Shown here: positions 35,206-45,831 of the stretch, one piece after another
How positions within the stretch are numbered: position 1 is the first letter of the stretch
Layout of the letters: each line of letters starts with the position of its first letter
Source of the DNA: AC-49 sp963766605
GTDB taxonomy: Bacteria > Actinomycetota > Thermoleophilia > Solirubrobacterales > Solirubrobacteraceae
Assembly (NCBI GenBank): GCA_963766605.1
Contig: CAVYAT010000006.1
Coordinates: 1 to 64,000 of the forward strand
Length of the DNA stretch: 64,000 bases
Direction of reading: 5' to 3'
Translations under genes and position numbers: made by a program
Notes under the pieces: generated by a model
Seen by the model: the letters and a program-made list of their open reading frames with translations, nothing else
What the model was told of the DNA's origin: nothing
Database searches by the model: none

Positions 35206-36657
35206 GTGGACGTAGCGACTCGCAAGCGCGTCATCCTCATCCTCTGCTGCGTCGCGCAGTTCATGGTGATTCTCGATGTCTCGGTCGTGAACATCGCGCT
35301 GCCGTCGATCGGCCAGGATCTCCACTTCTCGCCGACCGGCCTCGAATGGGTCGTCAACGCCTACACGTTGGCCTTCGGCGGCTTCCTCCTGCTCGGCGGC
35401 CGCGCCGCGGACATTGTCGGCCGGCGGACGATGTTCGTCGCCGGCATGACGCTGTTCTCGGCCGCGTCGCTCGTCGGTGGCCTGTCGACGAGCTCGGGGA
35501 TGCTGATCGCGGCCCGCGCCGCGCAGGGACTGGGAGGGGCGATCGTCGCACCGGCCACGCTGTCGGTCCTTTCGGCGACGTTTGTGACCGGCGCCGAGCG
35601 CAACCGCGCGATGGGCGCCTGGGGATCGATGGGCGGCGTCGGCGGGGTCGCCGGCGTGATCGCCGGCGGTGTGATCACCGAGTACCTGGGCTGGGAGTGG
35701 ACGCTGTTCATCAACGTGCCGATCGGCATCGCCTGCGCCTTTGCCGCCGCTCGCGTCCTCGACCACGACGAGCGTCCCGAGGAGCGACGGAACTTCGACG
35801 CGCTCGGCGCGGTCGTCATCACGGCCGGCCTGACCGCGCTGACGTACGGGATCATCAGCACCGACGAGCACGGCTGGGGGGCACCGCAGACGCTCATCCC
35901 GCTGCTCGGCGGCGTCGTCCTCATCACCGGATTCGTGGCGATCGAGCGCTACGTCGCGACACGCCCGCTGGTGGATTTCTCGATCTTCCGCGCGCGGCCC
36001 GTGATCGGGTCGAACCTCGTGATCTTCACGCTCGGCGCCGGCGCGTTCGCGATGTGGTTCCTGCTGTCGCTGTACCTCCAGCACGTGCGCCTGTACAGCC
36101 CGGTCCAGGCCGGGCTCAGTCTGATTCCGGGGGCGGTCGGCGTCGTCGGAGGATCGCTGACTGCCGGACGCGTGACCACCAGATTCGGCGGCGGCTGGGT
36201 CATGACCGCAGGCATGACGACCGTCGCCGCGGGCCTGCTGTGGATGTCCAACGCGACGCCCACCGGCTCGCTGGTCCTCGACATCATGCTGCCGCTGTTC
36301 GTGGTGTGTGTCGGGATCGGCCTGTCGTTCGTGCCGACGACGATCGTCGCGATGGCCAAGGTCAAGGCGCAGCAGGCCGGCCTCGCCTCGGGCGTGCTGA
36401 ACACGTCGCGCCAGTTCGGCGGAACGCTCAGCATCGCCGTGCTGGTCACGCTCGCCGCCCACAAGACGGCAACCCTGACCGCACCGGGTGAACAGCCGAC
36501 GCGCGCGGCGCTCAGCGCCGGCTATACCCACGGCCTCGCCGTCGGCGCCGCGTTCGCCGCGGTCGGAGCACTGGCCGGGTTCCTGCTCGTCGCGCGGCAG
36601 CGGACGCAGACGCCGGTACTCACTCGCGCCGCGCCGTCTGCCGATATACACTCCTGA
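35206..36657 (+). CDS. MFS transporter, DHA2 (14-helix) drug exporter type
   Basis: 483 residues from GTG 35206. It opens with a basic patch and the first helix (ILILCCVAQFMVILDVSVVNIALPSI); the D-x-S-V-V-N-I-A-L-P motif marks the DHA2 family (EmrB/QacA). Motif A (GRAADIVGRR) and the AAQGLGGAIVAPATLS stretch follow, with 13-14 helices to the end. Family members export drugs or lipophilic compounds using the proton gradient. It is not obviously linked to the neighbouring genes. Confidence 0.85.
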   Translation: MDVATRKRVILILCCVAQFMVILDVSVVNIALPSIGQDLHFSPTGLEWVVNAYTLAFGGFLLLGGRAADIVGRRTMFVAGMTLFSAASLVGGLSTSSGMLIAARAAQGLGGAIVAPATLSVLSATFVTGAERNRAMGAWGSMGGVGGVAGVIAGGVITEYLGWEWTLFINVPIGIACAFAAARVLDHDERPEERRNFDALGAVVITAGLTALTYGIISTDEHGWGAPQTLIPLLGGVVLITGFVAIERYVATRPLVDFSIFRARPVIGSNLVIFTLGAGAFAMWFLLSLYLQHVRLYSPVQAGLSLIPGAVGVVGGSLTAGRVTTRFGGGWVMTAGMTTVAAGLLWMSNATPTGSLVLDIMLPLFVVCVGIGLSFVPTTIVAMAKVKAQQAGLASGVLNTSRQFGGTLSIAVLVTLAAHKTATLTAPGEQPTRAALSAGYTHGLAVGAAFAAVGALAGFLLVARQRTQTPVLTRAAPSADIHS

Positions 36658-36720
36658 CGGTCGCTCTGCGGCCTTTCATGAGCTTCGCGACCGGCATCCC
36701 TGCGGGGAGCTGGACCGAGT

Positions 36721-37461
36721 ATGACGACACGCACCTCACCTTCCCCTGACCGGGTCGCCGTGATCGGCGATGGTCGCGCGGGCAACGCGCTCGCCGCGGC
36801 GTTGCGCGACGCAGGCCTGGTTGTCGACGGCCCGCTCGGGCGCGAAGCGACAGCCGCGGGGGCCGACGTCGTCCTGCTGTGCGTGCCCGATCGCGAGATC
36901 GCCACCGCCGCCGCTCATGTCGCCGGCGCCGACGTTCTCGTCGGCCACTGCTCGGGCGCTGCCACGCTGGCCCCGCTGACGGGTCACGAGGCCTTCTCGC
37001 TGCACCCGCTGATGACGATCACCCACGACGGCGCGCCGCTGCGCGGCGCCGGCGCCGCGATCGCCGGCTCGACCCCGCGCGCGCTCGAGACCGCCCGCAT
37101 GCTCGCGCACGCCGCGGGCCTTCGGCCAGTCGAGATCGACGACGACGACCGAGCCGCCTACCACGCCGCCGCGTCGATCGCCTCGAACTTCCTCGTCACC
37201 ATCGAGGGCGCCGCCGAGGAGCTGCTGGCGACAACCGGGGCCGACCGCGAGGCGCTCGTCGCGCTCGTCCGCGCGACCGTCGACAACTGGGCCGCCGCCG
37301 GCTCCCAGGCGGCGCTGACCGGGCCGATCGCGCGCGGCGACGACGAGACGGTCGCCCGCCAGCGCGACGCCGTCGCGCAGCGCACGCCGCACCTGCTCGA
37401 CATGTTCGACGCGCTGACAACCGCGACGCGCGAGCTTGCGACCCAGGCGGCGCCGGCATGA
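36721..37461 (+). CDS. Rossmann / DUF2520 domain protein, panC neighbour
   Basis: 246 residues. The nucleotide-binding loop is VAVIGDGRAGNALAAAL near 14-30. A conserved HCSGA and HPLMTI pair is followed by the DUF2520 C-terminal helical domain. The family resembles 6-phosphogluconate/ketopantoate-type dehydrogenases and is often found next to panC in actinobacteria, as here (ATGA overlap with panC). A ketopantoate-reductase role has been considered for such genes because panE is absent from the cluster, but this is inference. A possible ribosome site GGGGAG (36704-36709) lies 11 bases before the ATG, and TACACT at 36647-36652 could be the promoter -10 box. Confidence 0.72.
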   Translation: MTTRTSPSPDRVAVIGDGRAGNALAAALRDAGLVVDGPLGREATAAGADVVLLCVPDREIATAAAHVAGADVLVGHCSGAATLAPLTGHEAFSLHPLMTITHDGAPLRGAGAAIAGSTPRALETARMLAHAAGLRPVEIDDDDRAAYHAAASIASNFLVTIEGAAEELLATTGADREALVALVRATVDNWAAAGSQAALTGPIARGDDETVARQRDAVAQRTPHLLDMFDALTTATRELATQAAPA

Positions 37462-38333
37462 GAACCGTGCGCACCGTCGCCCGCCTGCGCGCCGCGCTGA
37501 CCGAGCCGCGTCGTGCCGGGCGCTCGATCGGCCTCGTGCCGACCATGGGCGCGCTGCACGACGGCCACCTGTCGCTGATCCGCCGCGCCCGCGCCGAGTG
37601 CGACATCGTCGTCGTCTCGCTGTTCGTCAACCCGGCCCAGTTCAACGAGGCCGCCGACCTCGAGGCCTACCCGCGCGACGAGGCCCGCGACGGCGCGCTG
37701 GCCGCCGAGGCCGGCGCCGACGTGCTGTTCTGCCCGGCTGCCGACGAGGTCTACCCGCCCGGCTTCTCGACCTCGGTGACGGTCGGCGGTGCGCTGACCG
37801 GGACGCTCGAGGGCGCCAGCCGCGGCCCCGAGCACTTCGCCGGCGTCACGACCGTCGTCACCAAGCTGCTCAACATGGCCGGGCCCGACATCGCCTACTT
37901 CGGCCAGAAGGACGCCCAGCAGGCCCTGGTCATCCGCAAGCTCGTGACCGATCTCGACATCCCGGTCCGTATCGAGCTCGTGCCGATCGTCCGCGAGTCC
38001 GACGGCCTGGCGCTGTCGAGCCGCAACGTCCACCTGCGCGGCGCCGACCGCGAGCGCGCGCTGGCGCTGCGCGCCGGCCTCGACGCCGCCTCCTGCGCGG
38101 TGGCCGCCGGCGAGCGCGACGCCGCCGTCGTCGGGGACGCCGCCCGCACCGCGATGGCCGCCTTCGGCGTCACGCCTGAGTACGTGGCGCTCGTGCGCCC
38201 GACCGATCTTGCCCCCGTCGAGACGCTCGACGCCGACACGCTCGTCGCGATTGCGGCACGGGTCGGCGATACGCGGCTGATCGACAACACCATCGTCTCC
38301 ATCGACCACGAGGTGGCGACCCTCACGAGCTGA
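37458..38333 (+). CDS. panC: Pantothenate synthetase
   Basis: 291 residues; ATG 37458 overlaps the preceding stop. It joins pantoate and beta-alanine using ATP. Family motifs seen: PTMGALHDGHLSLI (the HxGH nucleotide site is HDGH), FVNPAQFN, YFGQKDAQQ and ESDGLALSSRN (KMSKS-like loop). Length is normal. It is followed by panB, after a 32-base gap with a ribosome site. Confidence 0.93.
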   Translation: MRTVRTVARLRAALTEPRRAGRSIGLVPTMGALHDGHLSLIRRARAECDIVVVSLFVNPAQFNEAADLEAYPRDEARDGALAAEAGADVLFCPAADEVYPPGFSTSVTVGGALTGTLEGASRGPEHFAGVTTVVTKLLNMAGPDIAYFGQKDAQQALVIRKLVTDLDIPVRIELVPIVRESDGLALSSRNVHLRGADRERALALRAGLDAASCAVAAGERDAAVVGDAARTAMAAFGVTPEYVALVRPTDLAPVETLDADTLVAIAARVGDTRLIDNTIVSIDHEVATLTS

Positions 38334-38365
38334 GGGCGTCAACCATCAAGGAGCCGCCACACACC

Positions 38366-39259
38366 ATGTCCACGATCCCCAACAACCTCCAGGTCCCCAA
38401 CGACGCGTCCCGGCTGCCGATGACGCTGCCGCGGCTGCGCGACATGAAGCGCCACGGCGCGCCGATCGTCATGGTCACCGCGTACGACTACCCGAGCGCG
38501 CTGGCCGCCGAGCAGGCGGCCGTCGACATGGTGCTGGTCGGCGACAGCGGGGCGATGACCGTGCTCGGGTACCCGTCGACCGTCGCCGTGACGACCGACG
38601 AGCTGCTGATGCTCGCCAAGGCCGTGCGCCGCGGGCTGCGCAACCCGTTCATGGTCGGCGACCTGCCCTTCGGCTCCTACGAGGTGTCCGACGAGCAGGC
38701 GGTGCAGACCGCGATGCGGTTCGTCAAGGAGGCCGGCTGCGACGCGGTCAAGCTCGAGGGCGGCGGCGAGACGTCGGTCGCGCGCGCCCGGGCGATCGTC
38801 GCCGCGGGCATCCCGGTGATGGGCCACGTCGGCCTCACGCCGCAGACCTCGACCGCGCTCGGCGGCTACAAGGCTCAGGCCCGCAGCGCCGACGAGGCCC
38901 TGCGCGTCGCGCGCGAGGCTCACGCGGTGCAGGACGCCGGCTGCTTCTCGATCGTCTTCGAGGCGATCCCGTCGGCCGTGGCAAGCGCGATCATGCCGAC
39001 GATCGAGATCCCGGTCATCGGGATCGGCGCCGGCCCCGACACCGACGGCCAGGTGCTCGTGTTCCACGACCTGCTCGGCATCCGCGAGGGCATCGGCGCG
39101 CGCTTCGTCAAGCGCTACGCGACGCTGCTCGAGGAGATGGTGGCCGGCGTCGGCGCCTTCGCCCAGGACGTCCGCACGCGGGCGTTCCCCGAGCCCCACC
39201 ACGGCTACTCGATCGACGAGGCCGAGCTCGACGAGCTGCGCGCCGCGCTGAGCGACTGA
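38366..39259 (+). CDS. panB: 3-methyl-2-oxobutanoate hydroxymethyltransferase
   Basis: 297 residues. It makes ketopantoate from 2-oxoisovalerate and methylene-tetrahydrofolate, the first committed step of pantothenate synthesis. Motifs: TAYDYPSA, VGDSGAMTVLGY, DAVKLEGGGE, MGHVGLTPQ and VIGIGAGPDTDGQ. This is one of the few genes here with a proper ribosome site: AAGGAG at 38348-38353, 12 bases before ATG. A perfect 12-bp inverted repeat follows the stop. Confidence 0.95.
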   Translation: MSTIPNNLQVPNDASRLPMTLPRLRDMKRHGAPIVMVTAYDYPSALAAEQAAVDMVLVGDSGAMTVLGYPSTVAVTTDELLMLAKAVRRGLRNPFMVGDLPFGSYEVSDEQAVQTAMRFVKEAGCDAVKLEGGGETSVARARAIVAAGIPVMGHVGLTPQTSTALGGYKAQARSADEALRVAREAHAVQDAGCFSIVFEAIPSAVASAIMPTIEIPVIGIGAGPDTDGQVLVFHDLLGIREGIGARFVKRYATLLEEMVAGVGAFAQDVRTRAFPEPHHGYSIDEAELDELRAALSD

Positions 39260-39260
39260 C

Positions 39261-39314
39261 CGCACGCCGACATCGCCGTTCGTGCGCTGACACAGGCCTC
39301 CGTGTCGGCGTGCG
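39261..39314 (+). terminator. Hairpin after panB, possible attenuator before the acetate genes
   Basis: CGCACGCCGACA (39261-39272) pairs perfectly with TGTCGGCGTGCG (39303-39314) over a 30-base loop. Within the loop GACAC (39289-39293) can instead pair with GTGTC (39302-39306), so two hairpins compete for the same 3' arm. No T tract follows. Confidence 0.4.
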
Positions 39315-39326
39315 CCGTTGCGGAAA

Positions 39327-39339
39327 CCACGTCACGTGG
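39327..39339. promoter_or_regulatory. Palindrome CCACGTCACGTGG upstream of the acetate uptake gene
   Basis: A 6-bp inverted repeat with one central base, 33 bases before ATG 39373. The position suits a regulator operator for the acetate uptake / acetyl-CoA synthetase pair. The binding protein is unknown. Confidence 0.35.
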
Positions 39340-39372
39340 GCGACCAGGCTCACGACCGACAGGAGGCTCGCG

Positions 39373-40011
39373 ATGGCAGTCACAACCGAGGTTCCCACCC
39401 AGACCGCGCGCGATATGGCGCCCGCCGCTCGTCCGTCGTGGGTCCCGGCCGACCCGGCCCCGCTGGGCCTGGCCGGCTTCGCCATGACGACGTTCGTGCT
39501 GAGCATGTTCAACGCCAACTTCGTCAGCTCGGCCGGCGAGCCGGTCGTGCTCGGGCTGGCTCTCGCCTACGGCGGCCTGGCCCAGTTGCTCGCCGGGCTG
39601 TGGGAGTTCCGCACCGGCAACACGTTCGGCGCGGTGGCCTTCACGTCGTTCGGCGCCTTCTGGATCTCCTACTGGGCGTTGGTGACGTTCTACGTCAAGT
39701 CGATCCCGGCCGCCGACGCCGGCCACGCGATCGGCCTCTACCTGTGGGCGTGGGCGATCTTCACGGCGTACATGTGCATCGCCTCGCTGCGGACCAACGC
39801 CGCCGTTCTCGCCGTGTTCGTCCTGCTGACGGCGACGTTCATCCTGCTCGCGATCGGCAACTCGGGCGGCCACACCACGGTGCTGCACTGGGGCGGCTAC
39901 GTCGGGCTGGCGACCGCGGTCGCCGCCTGGTACGCCTCGTTCGCGGCGGTCATCAACTCGACGTTCCGCCGCACGATGTTGCCGCTGATCCCGCTCGCTC
40001 CCCGGGACTAA
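39373..40011 (+). CDS. Acetate uptake transporter, GPR1/FUN34/SatP family
   Basis: 212 residues from ATG 39373, chosen because AGGAGG (39361-39366) lies 6 bases upstream; an earlier in-frame ATG lacks a site. The family motif N-P-A-P-L-G-L is seen as DPAPLGLAGFAMTT near 20. Six helices follow, the first ending FVSSAGEPVVLGLALAYGG. Members import acetate or succinate with protons. Acetyl-CoA synthetase follows directly, so the pair takes up and activates acetate. Confidence 0.85.
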   Translation: MAVTTEVPTQTARDMAPAARPSWVPADPAPLGLAGFAMTTFVLSMFNANFVSSAGEPVVLGLALAYGGLAQLLAGLWEFRTGNTFGAVAFTSFGAFWISYWALVTFYVKSIPAADAGHAIGLYLWAWAIFTAYMCIASLRTNAAVLAVFVLLTATFILLAIGNSGGHTTVLHWGGYVGLATAVAAWYASFAAVINSTFRRTMLPLIPLAPRD

Positions 40012-40017
40012 GGCGTC

Positions 40018-42010
<1,993 letters not shown>

Positions 42011-42029
42011 CAGCGGGCCGCGCCGTGGG

Positions 42030-43133
42030 TCAACCCGACGCGCGACGCCTGGCCGCGCCCGCGGCCCGGCGCACTCGTTCGGTCAGCGGCGGGCGCGGAC
42101 GCTCGAGCTGGCGCGGCTCGGTGAAGATCGCCATGCCGTCGGAGATCGCGTAGCTGACGCCGGTGAAGTCGCAGACCAGGCGGTCGCCGGCGCGGCGCAG
42201 CGGTGCCTTGACCTGTGGGTCGGCGAGCAGGTCGGCGATCCGGTCGATGATCGCGACGTCGTCGTCGCGGGTGCGGCCGCGCGGCTCGTAGCCGCCCGGC
42301 TTGCGCGCGACGACCGACACCGAGTGAAACCACTGGCGCGCGCTGTCCTGGAAGCGGCGGTCGGCCGGGATGAGCGCGCCGAGCAGCGTGATCACCGCCT
42401 CCTGGATCGCCTGCATCGCGGCGGCCTCCGGGTGCGCCGGGTCGACGAGCGCCATCTTCGACGCGTTGTGAATCGTGTTGTAGAGGCCGCTGGAGAGGTC
42501 GTTGTCGCACACCACGTCGACGAAGCCGGTCTCGCCGCAGACGCGCTCGAAGAACTGCGGCGTCAGGCGCACATAGTCGTGCGGGTAGCCGTGGCGGTGG
42601 AAGACGAACGGCATCGACAGCACCATCACGCCGCCCGGGCGCAGCACGCGGAACGTCTCCTGGAGGATCCGGTGCGGGTGGGCGACATGCTCGAACAGGC
42701 TGTGCGAGGCGACGACGTCGACCGAGCCGCCGGCCAGCGGCAGCGCGGTGACGTCGGCGACGAGGTCGGGGTGGTGGTAGCGGTCGAAGTCCAGGCGGAT
42801 GAACTCCGACAGCCCGTCGTTGTCGATGAACTCCTGGACGCGCTCATCGGGGTAGGCGATCTCGGTCCCGAGCTCGAGGTGCACCGCGCCCGTGTTGACC
42901 GTCGGCGCCAGCGCCGCCCAGCGCGCGCGGGTCCACGCGTCGTCGCCGTCGATGCGCGGCGGGTTGACGCCGCCGAGCAGGTTCTTGCCCAGCGCGGCGA
43001 TGCTCATGTCGGCCTGCTCGCGCAGCGCGGTCGCTGCCTGCGGCGACAGCCGCGCCGCAGCCAGCTCGTCGATCAGGCTCAGGACGCGCTCGCGCTCGGC
43101 CGGCGTCAGGACGGGCGTGCGGTCACCGGACAC
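42030..43133 (-). CDS. SAM-dependent methyltransferase-domain protein
   Basis: 367 residues from GTG 43133; TAGAGT ends 6 bases before it. The methyltransferase core is central: LVADVTALPLAGGSVDVVASHSLFEHVAHPHRIL with the usual motif for Methyltransf_11 proteins, and RVLRPGGVMVLSMPF. The glycine-rich motif I is replaced by HLELGTEIAYPDE, so SAM binding may be altered. The N-terminal 80 residues and the C-terminal tail (RVRRAAGAARRRAS, basic) are unfamiliar. The operon context gives no substrate. It is convergent with acsA, the stops being 20 bases apart. Confidence 0.65.
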   Translation of the reverse strand: MSGDRTPVLTPAERERVLSLIDELAAARLSPQAATALREQADMSIAALGKNLLGGVNPPRIDGDDAWTRARWAALAPTVNTGAVHLELGTEIAYPDERVQEFIDNDGLSEFIRLDFDRYHHPDLVADVTALPLAGGSVDVVASHSLFEHVAHPHRILQETFRVLRPGGVMVLSMPFVFHRHGYPHDYVRLTPQFFERVCGETGFVDVVCDNDLSSGLYNTIHNASKMALVDPAHPEAAAMQAIQEAVITLLGALIPADRRFQDSARQWFHSVSVVARKPGGYEPRGRTRDDDVAIIDRIADLLADPQVKAPLRRAGDRLVCDFTGVSYAISDGMAIFTEPRQLERPRPPLTERVRRAAGAARRRASG

Positions 43134-43139
43134 GCGTCA

Positions 43140-43145
43140 ACTCTA
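43140..43145 (-). promoter_or_regulatory. -10 box of a leaderless promoter
   Basis: TAGAGT on the minus strand, 6 bases before GTG 43133. Confidence 0.45.
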
Positions 43146-43188
43146 TGCACAGGGGTCCGCAACCGGCTTTGACATGGTTTTCACACGC

Positions 43189-43194
43189 TAGAGT
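43189..43194 (+). promoter_or_regulatory. -10 box of a leaderless promoter
   Basis: TAGAGT, 9 bases before ATG 43204 of the phosphate operon. TTGACA at 43169-43174 is a perfect -35 word but is only 14 bases upstream, shorter than usual, so the -35 assignment is doubtful. Confidence 0.45.
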
Positions 43195-43203
43195 CGCGGG
43201 CAG

Positions 43204-43830
43204 ATGGCCCGGCTATCAGCGGTATTCGGCTCCGGTGACCGGGAATTCTTCGACCTCTTCGAGGAGGCCGGCGCGAACATCGTGCGCGCCGCCGAGCTGC
43301 TCGACAAGGTGTTCGGCGAGTGGCCCGAGGGCGCCGACATCGTGCGCGAGATCAAGGATCTCGAGCACGACGGCGATCGGATCACCCACGACCTGATCCG
43401 CAAGCTCAACAGCACGTTCGTCACGCCGATCGACCGCGAGGACATCCTCGAGCTCGCGTCGGGGCTCGACGACATCGTCGACTACGTCGAGGAGGCCGCC
43501 GACTACCTCGTCCTGTACCGCATCGAGGCGCCGATGGAGCAGGCCAAGCGCCTGACCGAGGTGCTCGTGCTGGCGGCGCGCCAGATCGCCGAGGCGATGC
43601 CCCTGCTGCGCGGCTTTCGCGACATCAGCGCGTACACGATCGAGATCAACCGGCTGGAGAACGAGGGCGACCGGATCTCACGCGAGGCGGTCGCGTCGCT
43701 GTTCGACGGCGGCATCGACCCGATGGTCGTGATCCGCTGGAAGGACATCTATGACCGTCTGGAGGCCGCGATCGACGCGACCGAGCGTGTGGCCAACATC
43801 CTCGAAGGCATCGTCATCAAGAACGCGTGA
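43204..43830 (+). CDS. PhoU-like DUF47 protein
   Basis: 208 residues, all helical, with the duplicated three-helix-bundle pattern of PhoU: first half DREFFDLFEEAGANIVRAAELL and EIKDLEHDGDRITHDL, second half EINRLENEGDRISREAV. The E-x-x-(G/A)-D-x-(I/V) metal-binding motifs are present in both halves. DUF47 proteins are cytoplasmic partners that regulate PiT phosphate carriers. The PiT gene follows with a 4-base overlap (GTGA), supporting that role. Confidence 0.88.
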   Translation: MARLSAVFGSGDREFFDLFEEAGANIVRAAELLDKVFGEWPEGADIVREIKDLEHDGDRITHDLIRKLNSTFVTPIDREDILELASGLDDIVDYVEEAADYLVLYRIEAPMEQAKRLTEVLVLAARQIAEAMPLLRGFRDISAYTIEINRLENEGDRISREAVASLFDGGIDPMVVIRWKDIYDRLEAAIDATERVANILEGIVIKNA

Positions 43831-44930
43831 GCGGCGACCTGATCCTCGTCATCGTCGTCGTCACGGCGCTGGCATTCGACTTCACCAACGGCTTCCACGA
43901 CACGGCCAACGTTGTCGCGACGTCGATCTCGACGCGCGCGCTGCCGCCGCGGCTGGCGATCGGCATCGCCTCGATCCTCAACTTCGTCGGCGCGTTCCTG
44001 TCGCTGAAGGTCGCGGCGACAATCGGGCAGGACATCGTCAACACGGACGAGATCACGATGACCGTCGTGTTCGCAGCGCTGATCGGGGCGATCGCCTGGA
44101 ACCTTGCGACCTGGTACTTCGGGCTGCCGTCGAGCTCCTCGCACGCGCTGATCGGCGGGCTCATCGGGGCGATGATCGCCGCCAACGGCACCAGCTCGAT
44201 CCTCGTCGGAGGACTGGTCGGCAAGGTCATCGTCCCCGCGCTGACATCGCCGATCGTCGCGTTCGTCGTCGCCGCAGGCGGGATCCTCCTCATCTACCGG
44301 ATCGTCGGTCACCTGCGGCCGGGCCTCGTCGGTCGCGGCTTCCGTGGCGGCCAGCTGCTGTCGGGCGGCCTGCTGGCGCTGTCGCACGGCACCAACGACG
44401 CGCAGAAGACGATGGGCGTCATCACGCTGGCGCTCGTCGCTCACGGCAGCATCAGCCCCGACCACTTCTACGTGCCGGAGTGGGTCGTGTTCTCGTCGGC
44501 GACGGCGATCGCGATCGGCACCTACACCGGCGGCTGGCGGATCATCCGCACGATGGGCAGCCGGATCATCAAGATGGATCCGGCCCAGGGGTTCGCGGCC
44601 CAGAGCGGCGGCGCGAGCGTGATTCTCGCCGCGTCCCACGCCGGCTTCCCGCTGTCGACGACGCATGTGATCTCCGGCGGCGTCATGGGCGCCGGGGCGG
44701 CCAAGCAGTTGTCGGCGGTCCGCTGGGGCGTGGCCGGCAACATGGCGACCGCGTGGCTGCTGACGCTGCCCTGTGCCGCGCTGATCGGCGGCGCCGTCTA
44801 CGAGGTCACGGACCTGTTCGGCGACGGCGCCACCGGACCGGTCGCGGTCAGCGCCGCGATCCTGGTCGGCGTCGTCGCGCTGCTGCGGCGCCGGTTGGCG
44901 GGACGGGGCGGTCTCGAGGCGGCGACATGA
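43827..44930 (+). CDS. pit: Inorganic phosphate transporter, PiT family
   Basis: 367 residues from GTG 43827, overlapping the preceding stop. Both copies of the PiT signature are seen: FTNGFHDTANVVATSISTRAL near 13-33 and GTNDAQKTMG near 190. About ten helices in two inverted halves. It imports phosphate with Na+ or H+. The small membrane gene that follows overlaps its stop (ATGA). Confidence 0.92.
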   Translation: MSGDLILVIVVVTALAFDFTNGFHDTANVVATSISTRALPPRLAIGIASILNFVGAFLSLKVAATIGQDIVNTDEITMTVVFAALIGAIAWNLATWYFGLPSSSSHALIGGLIGAMIAANGTSSILVGGLVGKVIVPALTSPIVAFVVAAGGILLIYRIVGHLRPGLVGRGFRGGQLLSGGLLALSHGTNDAQKTMGVITLALVAHGSISPDHFYVPEWVVFSSATAIAIGTYTGGWRIIRTMGSRIIKMDPAQGFAAQSGGASVILAASHAGFPLSTTHVISGGVMGAGAAKQLSAVRWGVAGNMATAWLLTLPCAALIGGAVYEVTDLFGDGATGPVAVSAAILVGVVALLRRRLAGRGGLEAAT

Positions 44931-45163
44931 TCGTGTCAGTTGACTGGGCGGCGCTGTGGCAGTCGGTGTGGACCGCCGCTGTGGCCGGGATCGTCATCAC
45001 GATCGTCTTCGCGGTCACGGTGCTCGGTACCCACCACGCCCAGGACGCGCGCCGCGCCGATAACCGCGTCGCGGCCGGCGCCTACGGCCTGCTCGCGGTG
45101 CTCGGCATGGCCGCGACACTCGGGATCGTCGTCTTCGCGATCACCGTCATCACGACGAAGTAG
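44927..45163 (+). CDS. Small two-helix membrane protein, phosphate operon
   Basis: 78 residues; ATG 44927 overlaps the PiT stop. Two hydrophobic helices (AVAGIVITIVFAVTVLG and AYGLLAVLGMAATLGIVVFAITV) flank a short loop with HHAQDARRADNR. Coding is supported by the coupling, the helix pattern and high G/C at third positions. No family recognised; it may be a small subunit or regulator of the phosphate carrier. The 3' end overlaps the convergent acyltransferase gene by 14 bases. Confidence 0.62.
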   Translation: MIVSVDWAALWQSVWTAAVAGIVITIVFAVTVLGTHHAQDARRADNRVAAGAYGLLAVLGMAATLGIVVFAITVITTK

Positions 45164-45779
45164 TCCCATCGCCCTTCCGCACGCCGTCGCGCCAGTCGCG
45201 CACGACGCGCGCCGGGGCACCGACCGCGATCGAGAATGGCGGCACGTCGCGGGTGACGACGCTGTTGGCGGCGATCACGCAGCGCTCGCCGATCGTCACC
45301 CCGCTCGTGACGACGACGTTGGCGCCACACCAGACGTTGTCGCCGATCCGCGTCGGTCCCTTCGTCGTGAAGCCCTGCCACGTGACCGGCCGCGTGAGGT
45401 CGTCGAAGCGGTGGCTGCCGTCGGATACGAAGCAGCCGTTGGCGAACATGCAGTGGTCGCCGATCTCGACGAGCTCGACGCTGGCGACCATGACCCCGAG
45501 GTTGAGGAAGCAGCCCTCACCGATCGACACGCGTGCGTCGCCGGGCATCGTGATCCACACCCCCGGCTCCAGCAGCGTGCCCTCGCCGATCGAGAGTCGG
45601 TCTTCACGCAGCGCTTCGAGCGCGTTGCCGTGGATCGGCCAACGGGCGTATGCGCCGCGCTGGGCCAGCTCCCAGTGCAGCCGTGCGCGGTTCCACGGGC
45701 GCCCCGGGCGCCCGTACCAGCGCCACTTCTGCCACCACAGGTTGGCCAATCTGCGATTCATCGTGTGATGTTCGCGCAC
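45150..45779 (-). CDS. Hexapeptide-repeat acyltransferase (LbH family)
   Basis: 209 residues from GTG 45779, or 203 from ATG 45761; neither has a convincing promoter or ribosome site. The left-handed beta-helix pattern is clear: repeated (I/V/L)-G-(D/E)-x-x hexads such as SIGEGTLLEPGVWI, EIGDHCMFANGCFV and RIGDNVWCGANVVV, ending TSGVTIGERCVIAANSVVTRDVPPF, as in CysE/NodL/maltose acetyltransferases. The catalytic His of the family is probably in DGSHRFDD. It probably O-acetylates a sugar or surface component. Confidence 0.78.
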   Translation of the reverse strand: MREHHTMNRRLANLWWQKWRWYGRPGRPWNRARLHWELAQRGAYARWPIHGNALEALREDRLSIGEGTLLEPGVWITMPGDARVSIGEGCFLNLGVMVASVELVEIGDHCMFANGCFVSDGSHRFDDLTRPVTWQGFTTKGPTRIGDNVWCGANVVVTSGVTIGERCVIAANSVVTRDVPPFSIAVGAPARVVRDWRDGVRKGDGTTSS

Positions 45780-45831
45780 GGGGCGTGTTGCAAGAGGTCA
45801 GAACATGCCCCAATACGTAGGAGTCACCCCC

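Noticed and set aside
43169..43174. TTGACA as a firm -35 box of the phosphate operon
   Set aside because: Only 14 bases separate it from TAGAGT, outside the usual 16-18; kept only as a doubtful element.
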